Below are positions 1 through 8,409 of a stretch of DNA of 64,000 nt, piece after piece. Numbering within the stretch: position 1 is the first letter of the stretch; the number at the start of each line of letters is the position of its first letter. The translations under genes were made by a program, and so were the position numbers. The stretch covers positions 372,001 through 436,000 of the forward strand of contig NZ_BAOS01000004.1 in NCBI RefSeq assembly GCF_002443295.1. The letters run 5' to 3'. The stretch is from Candidatus Scalindua japonica. GTDB taxonomy: Bacteria > Planctomycetota > Brocadiia > Brocadiales > Scalinduaceae. Under the pieces are notes generated by a model. That model did no database searches. It saw only the letters and a program-made list of their open reading frames with translations, and was not told the origin of the DNA.

Positions 1-657
1 TATGGTGATTTCCAGCAGCAGGTACGACAGTTTCTGGAAGACACTGCTACAGCAGCCCTGGATGAATTAGAAGGAAAATGCAACACTGCCGGAATTTCTT
101 TTACACGCACAAAGAAGGAGGGTGTTGTTGCCAGGGAAATTGTCGAATCTGCAAAAAGATGTGACATGATAGCAATGGGAATGGCGGGAGAACATGTATT
201 CTGGCGTGATGCCTTCCTGGGTTCAAACCTGGAATCTGTTGTAAGACAGACACACAAGCCAGTACTGGTAACCCCTGAAAAATATAAAAAAATCACAAAA
301 GTACTGGTTGCGTATGATGCCAGCACGTTCGCAACAAAGGCTTTAATTGCCGGCGTAGACATTGCGCGGCAAATGAAACTGCCCCTGACAGTAGTTACCG
401 TATCTGATGATGAAAAATCTGGTGAAGAGGTCCTTTCTCAAGTAGACGAAAAGCTGAAAGAGAGTGACATCACGTATGACAAGGTCCTTAAAAGTGGTGA
501 AACGGTAAATATGATCCTGGATCTTTGTGATCAGGGTTCATACGACTTACTGGTAATGGGCGCCTACGGCCACTCAAAAATACGAGAATTAATCATTGGG
601 AGTACTACCTTACAGATTATGAGAAAAGTAAATTGCGCAGTATTACTGTGCCGATAA
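1..657 (+). CDS. Universal stress protein, tandem UspA domains, 5' end outside window
   Basis: The reading frame is open from the first base, so the true start lies upstream; an internal ATG at 166 would give a misleading short protein. The first part looks like the end of one Usp domain (CDMIAMGMAG, then VVRQTHKPVLV). It is followed by a complete second domain that starts KVLVAYDAS and ends with the nucleotide-binding type motif VMGAYGHSKIRELIIGS. Tandem Usp proteins are cytoplasmic stress proteins, often binding ATP. A single-domain Usp follows 92 bp downstream on the same strand. Family assignment is firm; physiological role is not visible. Confidence 0.88.
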   Translation, partial: YGDFQQQVRQFLEDTATAALDELEGKCNTAGISFTRTKKEGVVAREIVESAKRCDMIAMGMAGEHVFWRDAFLGSNLESVVRQTHKPVLVTPEKYKKITKVLVAYDASTFATKALIAGVDIARQMKLPLTVVTVSDDEKSGEEVLSQVDEKLKESDITYDKVLKSGETVNMILDLCDQGSYDLLVMGAYGHSKIRELIIGSTTLQIMRKVNCAVLLCR

Positions 658-749
658 ACCAGCTTCTTTCAGTAGATGATGTATGACATTTTAGTTCGTA
701 AAATCTAAATATCTTGTCAACTATATAAAATGATCTCAGGAGAAACTAG

Positions 750-1208
750 ATGATATCCTTGAAAAAAATATTATGTCCGATCGACCATTCAGATTGCTCA
801 AAAGAGGCGCTGAAATATGCCGTCACATTGGCAATGAAAGATGAAGCAAAATTGTATCTGCTGCATATAATCGATATACGCTCTTTTAATGAAGGGCTCG
901 AAACGATGTCAACGCAGATACCGGACGAAGAGACACTTGAACAGTTACGAATCAAACTTCTTGATTGTATACCAGAGGAAATTAGAGACGACATGGATGT
1001 AGAAGCCATTGTCGCACAGGGTATACCTTTTGTTGAAATTATTAGCACTGCAAAAGAAAAAGAAGTTGATATGATAGTAATTGGATCGCATGGAAGGACC
1101 GGCATCTCACATATGATGTTGGGCAGTGTATCTGAAAAAGTGGTAAGGAAGGCTCCATGTCCCGTATTAACAGTCAGACAAACCGGACAGAAATTCACCA
1201 TGCCCTGA
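750..1208 (+). CDS. Universal stress protein, single UspA domain
   Basis: The 152-residue protein has the usual length for a one-domain Usp. It begins with the beta-1 strand KKILCPIDHSDCSKEAL and carries the ATP-binding signature VIGSHGRTGISHMMLGSVSE, with G-2x-G-9x-G(S/T) spacing. AGGAGA at 738-743 sits 6 bases before the ATG and fixes the start. It lies just downstream of the tandem Usp gene, and both are probably part of a stress response. The antisense ORF covering the same bases is a shadow. Confidence 0.9.
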   Translation: MISLKKILCPIDHSDCSKEALKYAVTLAMKDEAKLYLLHIIDIRSFNEGLETMSTQIPDEETLEQLRIKLLDCIPEEIRDDMDVEAIVAQGIPFVEIISTAKEKEVDMIVIGSHGRTGISHMMLGSVSEKVVRKAPCPVLTVRQTGQKFTMP

Positions 1209-1325
1209 CATTTATTATAGAACTATAAACTTCATTTTACAAAATTCAAAATGAAATTGTTACAGATCATCTTAGATAGCTTCTGATACCAGAGGTGTTC
1301 AGGCAATAGTTATAAGGAGATAATT

Positions 1326-1677
1326 GTGAAAAAGAGACCATCCTTAATTGTTGAGTTTGATGATGTTATTTGTGGACATCGTTTCCCGGATGTAGTAAAT
1401 CCAACAGAAGGTGTTCAGAAAGCATTAAAAACATTGAGATAAGCAGGTTGCCGAATTGTTATCCATTCCTGTCGAACATCATTTAAGTTTAAGGACCTGC
1501 TCATTGGTGATCAGGTCGACAGGATTAAGGAGTATGTGACATACTACAAACCACCTTTTGATGATGCCTGGGTGTCTGCCTGACAAGCCGATTGATGTTG
1601 CATATATTGATGGCAGAGGAATGAATTTCAAAAACAATTGGGGAAAAATAATTGCAAAATCCAGAAAATATAAATAA
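1326..1677 (+). pseudogene. Broken HAD-like hydrolase gene
   Basis: A GTG at 1326 with AAGGAG at 1314-1319 opens a frame reading VEFDDVICGHRFPDVV and then GVQKALKTLR. It is stopped by TAA at 1440-1442. The same frame resumes as AGCRIVIHSCRTS and continues to DRIKEYVTYYKPPFDDAW, then shifts by one base near 1570-1583 to give DKPIDVAYIDGRGMNFKNNW and ends at 1675-1677. Joined, this resembles short HAD-superfamily phosphatase-like proteins with the order DxD-like, CRT, DKP, YIDDR. One nonsense codon (probably GAA to TAA) and one frameshift make it a pseudogene, unless these are sequencing errors. The GC-rich stretch 1679-1740 after it is unexplained. Confidence 0.6.
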
Positions 1678-1784
1678 GCTGTCCCTCGACTCCTCGTCCG
1701 ACCCGGCACTGGCGAACGCTCGGGATGTCGTCAAACTGAGTAAAGTCTACGTGTTATAACATTGAATTTCCTATGTATTAAATT

Positions 1785-3638
1785 ATGATTTCCGTTCAAT
1801 CCGTAAGCAAGCAATATCTCGAACAAGTTATCTTTGACAACATCTCTTTTAACCTGAATACCCGTGAACGCACTGCCCTTGTTGGCAGAAATGGACACGG
1901 AAAGACTACATTATTCCGAATGCTCACAGGAGAGGAGCAATGCGATGAAGGTATCATCGCCATTCCAAAAAACTACCGTATAGGATATTTAAGCCAGCAT
2001 ATTAATTTTACAAAACCAACAGTTTTGGAGGAAGGGTGCAGCAGCCTTCCGGATGATCGCAAGGATGATGACTGGAGGGTCAAGAGTGTACTTTCAGGTC
2101 TTGGTTTTTCAGAAAATGATTTCGACCGTGATCCAGCGGAATTTTCGGGTGGATATCAAATCAGATTGAACCTTGCAAAGGTTTTGGTCTCAGCCCCGAA
2201 TCTACTTCTTCTTGACGAACCAACGAATTTCCTGGATATTGTTTCCATCCGCTGGCTGACCGGTTTCCTGAATAACTGGCAAAATGAAATTGTCATAATA
2301 AGCCATGATAGAGGGTTCACAGATAGTGTCGCAACTCATACCCTGGGTATCCATAGGCACAAGGTTGTAAAGATCAAAGGGGGTACACAGGAGTATTATG
2401 ACAGGATATCAAAAGCGGAAGAGATCCATGAAAAACGGCGCCTCAATGAAGACAAGAAACGTAAACAGGCAGAAAATTTCATAAACAGTTTCCGAGCAAA
2501 GGCGGGGCATGCCAGCCTGGTACAGTCACGTGTCAAATCCCTTGAGAAGCAGGAAGTTCTGAAAAAACTTGAGAAAATATCCACGCTTTCTTTTTCTTTT
2601 AACTCCGCTCCATTCCCTGCTAAAAGCATAATGGAAACTCAGGACCTGACTTTTTCCTATGATGACAACAATTCACCTCTAATAGACCATATTAACTTCA
2701 ATGTCGAGAGCAATGATAAAATTTGCATCATCGGAAAGAATGGTAAAGGGAAGACAACATTGTTGAAATTACTGGCTGGAATATTATCTCCCTGTGAAGG
2801 AAAGATCAGAAGCCATCCTCAAACTAAGGTTGGTTACTATGAACAGGCAAATACAGCAACCCTTAATGACCAACTAACAGTAGAAGAAGAGATTGCCTCA
2901 ACTGTTTCAAGCATTGAGAGAGGAAGAGTCAGAAGTATCTGCGGTGCTATGATGTTTTCCGGAGACAGTGCTTTGAAAAAAATAAAAGTTTTATCGGGAG
3001 GTGAAAAATGCAGAACACTGCTTGGAAAGCTTCTGGTTTTACCAACAAACCTCCTCTTACTTGATGAACCAACCCACCATCTTGATATGCAGTCATGTGA
3101 AGCCATGATGGATGCAATAGACAACTTTAACGGCGCAGTACTCATGGTCACTCATAACGAACACATCCTCCACAGGATTGCAAATAAGCTGGTTGTATTT
3201 CACCATGATAGAATATTCTTCTTTCATGGTACTTACGCTCAATTTCTTGAACAAATTGGATGGGATGACCAGGATAGTATTACACCAGGAGAAAAATCAT
3301 CTAAACAGGAAGGCCCGCAAAGCCTGAATAAGAAAGACAAAAGAAAAGTTCGTGCCGAGTTTACTGCCAGACGTTCAAAGGCATTGGCCCCTTTTGAGAA
3401 GAAAATAAGAGAGATAGAAAAAAAGATAGAAAAATCTGAACGGGAACTGCACTTAGACACAGAGTCTTTGATTAAAGCATCACAGGATAAGGACGGAGTA
3501 ACTATATCAAGGTTATCCAAATCAATCAAGCATGCGCAAAACCATATTGACACACTCTATGAAAGTCTTGAAGAGACAAATGAAGAGTACGAACTCAACA
3601 AAACGGAATTCGATGAAGAAGCTCGTTCACTGAAATAG
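1785..3638 (+). CDS. ABC-F family ATPase (Uup/YheS-like)
   Basis: The 617-residue protein carries two ABC nucleotide-binding domains and no membrane segment, as in the ribosome-associated ABC-F family. Domain 1 has Walker A GRNGHGKTT (about residues 34-42), signature SGGYQIRL and Walker B LLLLDEPTNFLD. Domain 2 has GKNGKGKTT, signature LSGGEKCR and LLLLDEPTHHLD. Between them lies the charged ABC-F linker, and the last 100 residues are a lysine/glutamate-rich coiled-coil tail. Members act on ribosomes as translation factors or in antibiotic protection. It is monocistronic here. Which ABC-F subtype it is cannot be decided by eye. Confidence 0.93.
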   Translation: MISVQSVSKQYLEQVIFDNISFNLNTRERTALVGRNGHGKTTLFRMLTGEEQCDEGIIAIPKNYRIGYLSQHINFTKPTVLEEGCSSLPDDRKDDDWRVKSVLSGLGFSENDFDRDPAEFSGGYQIRLNLAKVLVSAPNLLLLDEPTNFLDIVSIRWLTGFLNNWQNEIVIISHDRGFTDSVATHTLGIHRHKVVKIKGGTQEYYDRISKAEEIHEKRRLNEDKKRKQAENFINSFRAKAGHASLVQSRVKSLEKQEVLKKLEKISTLSFSFNSAPFPAKSIMETQDLTFSYDDNNSPLIDHINFNVESNDKICIIGKNGKGKTTLLKLLAGILSPCEGKIRSHPQTKVGYYEQANTATLNDQLTVEEEIASTVSSIERGRVRSICGAMMFSGDSALKKIKVLSGGEKCRTLLGKLLVLPTNLLLLDEPTHHLDMQSCEAMMDAIDNFNGAVLMVTHNEHILHRIANKLVVFHHDRIFFFHGTYAQFLEQIGWDDQDSITPGEKSSKQEGPQSLNKKDKRKVRAEFTARRSKALAPFEKKIREIEKKIEKSERELHLDTESLIKASQDKDGVTISRLSKSIKHAQNHIDTLYESLEETNEEYELNKTEFDEEARSLK

Positions 3639-3667
3639 CACATGCAAGAATTGAATATGAATTTTCA

Positions 3668-3695
3668 TTGACAAATAGACATCTTCGTTTATGTT
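3668..3695 (+). promoter_or_regulatory. Candidate sigma-70-type promoter for the FmdB-like gene
   Basis: TTGACA at 3668-3673 is followed after 16 bases by TATGTT at 3690-3695 (4 of 6 matches to the -10 consensus). It lies about 57 bp upstream of the zinc-ribbon gene start, between it and the ABC-F stop codon. This rests on sequence match only. Confidence 0.4.
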
Positions 3696-3751
3696 ATTAT
3701 GTATATATACGTAATATTTATAAGCTAACAATGAGATTAGAGGAGAAAAAC

Positions 3752-3979
3752 ATGCCTTTATACGAATATAAATGCAAAAAATGTGAAAAAATTTCTGAGA
3801 TACTTCAGAGGAATAATGAAAAAGTTGTTTGCCCTGAATGTGGTAGTAAATCATTAGAAAAACAGTTCTCGGTATTCGCAAGCAGTTCGGCACCCGAATC
3901 ATCAGCAGCCGGAGGCGGTATTCCCCCATCATCACCTGGTTCGTGCGGTACAGGTTGTTGCGGAATGAGCGGGCATTGA
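3752..3979 (+). CDS. FmdB/RPP family zinc-ribbon protein
   Basis: The 75-residue protein starts MPLYEYKCKKCEK and has a second CPECGS, giving the CxxC...CxxC zinc ribbon typical of FmdB-like regulators. The tail is low-complexity Ser/Pro/Gly and ends with a cysteine cluster (CGTGCCGM). AGAGGAG at about 3740-3746 fixes the ATG at 3752; a longer frame from 3668 would run through the candidate promoter and is unlikely. The function of the family is poorly known. Confidence 0.85.
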   Translation: MPLYEYKCKKCEKISEILQRNNEKVVCPECGSKSLEKQFSVFASSSAPESSAAGGGIPPSSPGSCGTGCCGMSGH

Positions 3980-4146
3980 TTTAATATTACCCGCTTTATT
4001 ACAATTTCCAATTTCCCGAAGTCCAATATTACATTGTTCTACTATTACAAACGATTTAACATTTCGAATTAATGGCTAATTTTTTTCAGACCTTGTTCCA
4101 GGACATTCTTGCAATTAACATGGTCATCCCACAGGTATCTATCAAA

Positions 4147-4618
4147 GCCGCAAAAAGTAGGCCAGCACCCTCTATTCCAGACAATCTCAGGAACATTGGA
4201 TTTTAAACATGTATAGATAATCCTGAAACAAAAGGTCAGAAATACCTTAATTGTTGGTGGTGGATTTATTGCTCTGGAAATGGCAGAAAGTCTTGTCTCG
4301 CATGGAATAAATACCAGCCTGATTATCCGTCGTGATCAAATACTTTCAAATTTTGACAAAGATATCTCTCTTTCGGTCCAAAACTATATTAAAACAAAAG
4401 GAGTTCAAGTCCTCGACGAAGATATAATAATAGATTTTGAAGCTGATGTAGACTGCAATGTAACAAACGTGATTACGAAGGAGCAGCCCATTCCTGCAGA
4501 ATTCATCCTGTTGGCATTGGCAACGAACACAACACCTAATGTACAATTGGCAAAGCGTACTGGGATTGAGATAGGCCAGACTAAAGCTATTCATGTCTCT
4601 TTATCCGTTTTTAAATAG
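4147..4618 (+). pseudogene. Remnant of FAD/NAD(P)H disulfide oxidoreductase
   Basis: The recognisable core is a Rossmann nucleotide-binding motif, TLIVGGGFIALEMAESL, starting near 4245. It is followed by DEDIIIDFE and then LLALATNTTPNVQLAKRTG, the order seen in NADH oxidase / CoA-disulfide reductase proteins. The FAD-binding N-terminus is missing, a stop (TAG) interrupts the frame at about 4211, and the dimerisation domain is absent after IEIGQTKAI. An upstream piece reading SRPAPSIPDN may be part of the same gene. It is a decayed fragment, not a working enzyme. Confidence 0.6.
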
Positions 4619-4636
4619 AAATGATTTAATACTACT

Positions 4637-6229
4637 ATGTTCGATTTAACAGAATTTTCACTACATGATATGTCTGAAGTTGGTGATGCTCTCCAACAGT
4701 TAGAGCTAAAGGCGAAAAATATTGATGAGCTGACTGATATGGTAGTCCAGTATTTTTTTGACAACCTTGTCGATACGCGAACCGGAGAGAAATCATCTGT
4801 TCTGGTACGTTTCTTCATGACATATCCTTATTCAAGCCTTGACGTAAAATTACGCCAATCAGTCGATAAAATGTTAAATGGCCAGCCTGTTGACCAGGAC
4901 ATGAAATGCCTGAAATTATCAGCTACTGCAGGAGTAAAACCTGAGTGGAACTCAACAATATATTCCAAAGGACACAGAGTTCTTCCACTACAGAATAAAG
5001 ATATGCTGAAAAAAAATATCATGGTCCATCAATTTATTGACCAGATGGGTATGGGGATCTCTAACGTACTTAATCCTGATCCAAAACTATCGTCTGAGCT
5101 CGAAGGCAGAGTTTTCAATGTCTACCATGTATCCGAGGCTCTCGGAAGTCCATATATTCCAGCCCAGAAAGAGTTTGTAGTGCCATTTGGAGTAAAATCG
5201 GCAATGGGTATTGGGGGTATGCTGCCTACGGGGAACTTGTTTGCACTTCTTATATTCTCTAAAACAAAGATCCCTCATAATACGGCAAACTTGTTTAAAA
5301 ATATCGCATTGAATGTAAGAATGGCGGTCTTGCCTTTTGTTAATGAAAAAATATTTGTCATTGATAAAGAAGAGATTTCGGAGGAAGAGCGGCTCAGATC
5401 ATTGATAGCGACACAAACAAGTTTATTAGAGGTGTACAAAACTACTGCAAAAAAAACCAGACGTACTGAAAGTGTGTCATTTAATATTGCAAATATAATA
5501 GGGAAATTTACAAAGAAGATCTGGTTGTATGTCTGTTTGATTTCCGTATCCGCTTTCTTTCTTTTCATTCACTGGTTAACACATAATGAATTTATGTTAC
5601 ACCTGGCTGCCATTCCAATTGAGATCATGTTTGGTGCATTATTAATTGAAAAGATTTTAGAGAAGAAGAGAAAGACTGAACAATCCAAAAGGTTAATGCA
5701 CTTCCGGTGTTATCTTTTTCGTTCACGTTTACGTAACATTTTTATTGCAAATCTCAATACACTGAAATTTCCCATAATATCAATATCCAAAATTAAGAGT
5801 GCAAGCCTGGAAGATCTGAAACAAATGCGCAAAGAGATCAACCACATCGAATATATATCTTTAGACGCGATGGAAACAATAATTACAGAGTATGTACCCG
5901 CATATCACGCATTTTATAGTTTTATGGAGTGGACAATCATTCATGACATAGATTCCGGTTTCGAAAATATGATCTATATTCTACATTTTATTGAAGAAGT
6001 TAAGTTGTTTAAACACAACAATCCTGATACACCATATGTTTATGAGGCACAAAGAAACCGGTCATTAATGAAAAAAGTTAAAAAAGTATTAGCCGAAGGT
6101 ATGTTTAATTTCCTTGATTTTTTAATTGAATTGAAGAGAAAAGACCCTGCACTGTTTTGTGAACTTCTTAGTGATTACGAAGAACTACCACAGGACAATC
6201 ATATAGTGCATGAACGGAGAAATAGTTAA
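4637..6229 (+). CDS. GAF-like sensory domain protein with two membrane segments
   Basis: Residues 1-250 resemble the N-terminal input domain seen in some sensor kinases: FSLHDMSEVGDAL at the start, then ATAGVKPEWNS, FNVYHVSEALGSPYIPAQ and KEFVVPFGVKSAMGIGGMLP. Residues 300-345 contain two hydrophobic helices (WLYVCLISVSAFFLFIHWL and MLHLAAIPIEIMFGALLI) separated by a short loop. The last 180 residues are helical and charged, and I recognise no kinase, cyclase or receiver motif in them. It may be an orphan membrane-anchored sensor or an input subunit. It follows the oxidoreductase remnant by 18 bp and is monocistronic. Confidence 0.7.
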   Translation: MFDLTEFSLHDMSEVGDALQQLELKAKNIDELTDMVVQYFFDNLVDTRTGEKSSVLVRFFMTYPYSSLDVKLRQSVDKMLNGQPVDQDMKCLKLSATAGVKPEWNSTIYSKGHRVLPLQNKDMLKKNIMVHQFIDQMGMGISNVLNPDPKLSSELEGRVFNVYHVSEALGSPYIPAQKEFVVPFGVKSAMGIGGMLPTGNLFALLIFSKTKIPHNTANLFKNIALNVRMAVLPFVNEKIFVIDKEEISEEERLRSLIATQTSLLEVYKTTAKKTRRTESVSFNIANIIGKFTKKIWLYVCLISVSAFFLFIHWLTHNEFMLHLAAIPIEIMFGALLIEKILEKKRKTEQSKRLMHFRCYLFRSRLRNIFIANLNTLKFPIISISKIKSASLEDLKQMRKEINHIEYISLDAMETIITEYVPAYHAFYSFMEWTIIHDIDSGFENMIYILHFIEEVKLFKHNNPDTPYVYEAQRNRSLMKKVKKVLAEGMFNFLDFLIELKRKDPALFCELLSDYEELPQDNHIVHERRNS

Positions 6230-6292
6230 GAATAGTGAAAAAAAAGATGAGAGAAGAGTACCGATTAATAACACCAATTACCCTTTATTTTT

Positions 6293-6538
6293 TTAATTCT
6301 GCAAATGCTTCTTCTCATATTTATGCATAAATGCCCTATAGTTAGAGAAAGATAGGTGAAAAATTTTATTCATCAACGACTTTCTAATATGAATTGTGCC
6401 GTTTTCAGATATATTATCTGAAAGCAACAGTTTAAATCCTTCAATGATTTCACTATCTTCACCTGCATCTACTAATGTCTCTATTCGTTGATGAATAGAT
6501 TGAATAAATAACTGAAGAACATCCTTTTCAACAATCAT
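6293..6538 (-). CDS. Small hypothetical protein
   Basis: The 81-residue helical protein starts MIVEKDVLQLFIQSIHQRIE. A strong Shine-Dalgarno (GGAGG on the minus strand, 6545-6549) lies 6 bases before the ATG at 6538. This argues against the longer frame starting at 6595, which would place the ribosome site inside the gene. I recognise no domain. It sits convergent to the GAF/membrane protein gene and upstream of a receiver-only gene on the same strand. Confidence 0.5.
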   Translation of the reverse strand: MIVEKDVLQLFIQSIHQRIETLVDAGEDSEIIEGFKLLLSDNISENGTIHIRKSLMNKIFHLSFSNYRAFMHKYEKKHLQN

Positions 6539-6834
6539 CTGCTTCCTCCATATTTTGTCAAGTAAATGTATAAATATAAATAATACTTTATCCATCTTTC
6601 TCTTTTCAGGACTCCATATTTTTCATTTCTTTTGTATCGGGTACAATCTTTAAATGAGAAACAACACTATCAGCAAGCCCGCCTGATATTTATGTGCTCT
6701 GTACCAAGCAACATGTTGTTCGGTGATCAGTTACATAACCCGCCCATCATTAACTTTAACGGTATATCTAACGTCGTTATCATAAAAATCTATCATTGTA
6801 TTAGTGATTCCCCCTTTTTTTAAGTTTTATGCAA

Positions 6835-7272
6835 TTAAATATTTTGTCTATTTTTTCTTCTGTACACATCGATTTTTTTCAAAATAATATTATAATCGGA
6901 GATTGATCTAAGATTTAGCGCCTTGTGAACACTATGTAATAATTCTTTCAGTTCTAAAGGTTTAAGTAAATAATCATAAGCACCAAACCGTTTAGCGTCA
7001 GATAATATCATATTATCCCTACTTGCAGTATTTACGATTACAGGACAGTTAGGATTTGTTTTTTTTATTTCCTTCAAAATATCAATCCCTGTTTTTTCCT
7101 CACCCAGATCAATGTCAGTAATTACTAAATCGAAATCTTCCCCGGCCATCTTTTCCATGGCACCACAATATGCATAAGCCGTTGATACGTCATATCCTTT
7201 TTGTAAAAGAAAGGTTTTAAGTAATAATACAATATTCTTATTGTCATCAATTATCAATATTTTTTCTTTCAC
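6835..7272 (-). CDS. Stand-alone response regulator receiver protein
   Basis: The 145-residue protein consists of a CheY-like receiver with a short charged tail. It shows the acidic pair in LIIDDNKN, the phospho-acceptor in LVITDIDLG, a conserved T/S region (VIVNTAS) and the lysine in YLLKPLELKELL. The start is GTG at 7270-7272, preceded by an AGAGGTG-like ribosome site. No output domain is attached, so it probably relays or titrates phosphate. It lies in a run of minus-strand signalling genes that includes the kinase at 10.1-12.6 kb. Confidence 0.85.
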   Translation of the reverse strand: MKEKILIIDDNKNIVLLLKTFLLQKGYDVSTAYAYCGAMEKMAGEDFDLVITDIDLGEEKTGIDILKEIKKTNPNCPVIVNTASRDNMILSDAKRFGAYDYLLKPLELKELLHSVHKALNLRSISDYNIILKKIDVYRRKNRQNI

Positions 7273-7779
7273 CCTACACCTCTCTTTATGTTTAACCTAT
7301 TATATAGCCTACGCATAAACACGACGTTGCATAAAACATGAGTTCTATTTATAGTATACTAATAATTTACCTATGCCATATGCAGTCTGCATTTAGCTTC
7401 ACCCTTCTCCAGGATAAAGTTTATGCATCTGTTCTATAATCATTTCTGACTCATGAATTACTTATTTAGAGAAGAATTAATGGTATTTATATTGTTGAAA
7501 CTTAATATCTTCACACTGGCATGGTGTTAACTCACCCCCCTTGTATAATGTGCACGTCAGGCAGATTCCGAGGTGTCCTTGGTGTATGTAGATTCTGAAA
7601 AAGGCACTGCAAGATGTTTTCCAGGATCTTTTTCCAACTGACTGCCCGACGTGTTTTCTGGCTGGTCATAAAAGATTGGAGGATAAAAATAGTATTTATA
7701 ATTATTATGTTTTCCACAACAGGTACCGATACCCTTTTTTTATATTTCAGTTTAATGTTACGTTTCTGATACTTTCCTT
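7273..7779. other. Intergenic region, no gene recognised
   Basis: The 507-bp gap between two receiver genes has short open frames in several phases, but none has a convincing ribosome site, domain or codon pattern. It should hold the promoter of the 6.8-7.3 kb receiver gene near its left end, but no clear -35/-10 pair stands out. Confidence 0.4.
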
Positions 7780-8148
7780 TTAAACCGGATTAACTGCCTT
7801 TGAAAGCAGCTCTTCAATCTTATTTGTTAATTCGGTTAAATCTGAGGATTTAACCAGGTACGCGTCTGCACCCCATATCCTGCAAACATCCTTATAACTA
7901 TCATATGCAGTATAAATAATAAGTGGAATGCTCTTGAGTTTTTTTAAAATTCTACTCATCGCTTCAACACCACTTATATTCAATATACATACATCCATTA
8001 CTATTATGTCTGGCGGTCTCGTTTTGACTTTATCAGAAGCGTCCTTTCCATCAGAAGTTATTGTGACATCATAGCCTTCCTGACTGAACTCCTGCTCAAA
8101 AAGTAATCGCTGGTTTTTATATTTCTCTACGAAAAGTATAGATGCCAT
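7780..8148 (-). CDS. Degenerate receiver-domain protein
   Basis: The 122-residue CheY-like protein keeps the phospho-acceptor Asp52 (PDIIVMDVCIL), a T/S position (LIIYTAYD) and the lysine in YLVKSSDL. The usual acidic pair after beta-1 is replaced by Glu-Lys (ILFVEKYKNQ). Loss of the Mg-binding acidic pair suggests altered or absent phosphorylation. It could act as a phosphorylation-independent binding module. It is encoded just downstream of the NtrC-type regulator gene, separated by about 260 bp. Confidence 0.75.
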   Translation of the reverse strand: MASILFVEKYKNQRLLFEQEFSQEGYDVTITSDGKDASDKVKTRPPDIIVMDVCILNISGVEAMSRILKKLKSIPLIIYTAYDSYKDVCRIWGADAYLVKSSDLTELTNKIEELLSKAVNPV

Positions 8149-8369
8149 GCTCTCTGGTAATCCTCATTTCTATTAATTTATTTCTGAGATTTATTAGCAA
8201 TATTCATACTAACTACTTACATCATACAAATGGTATACCAAAAGAGTATTGTTTAATCACATCCTGCTTTCCGTATGTTCAAATGGCTTTATAGCAGGTA
8301 GCTAGGTATGTAGAAATAATATGATATCCTGCGAGAAAGATGTTACGAGACTTACACAGATGTATAACC

Positions 8370-8400
8370 TGCACAAAGTGTGCAATACACAATTTGTGCA
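8370..8400. repeat. Inverted repeat just downstream of the NtrC-type gene
   Basis: TGCACAAAGTGTG (8370-8382) pairs with CACAATTTGTGCA (8388-8400), matching 12 of 13 bases with a 5-base loop. It lies about 10 bp past the stop of the regulator gene. No U-run follows on the minus strand, so it may be a transcript-end stabiliser or an operator for the degenerate receiver gene. Confidence 0.45.
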
Positions 8401-8409
8401 GATGCACAG

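Noticed and set aside
746..1201. Long open frame antisense to the single-domain Usp gene
   Set aside because: It mirrors the Usp coding frame, has no ribosome site and shows Ser/Ile-rich shadow composition.
7532..7717. Short minus-strand ORF in the gap between receiver genes
   Set aside because: It has no ribosome site, domain or codon signal; chance open frame.
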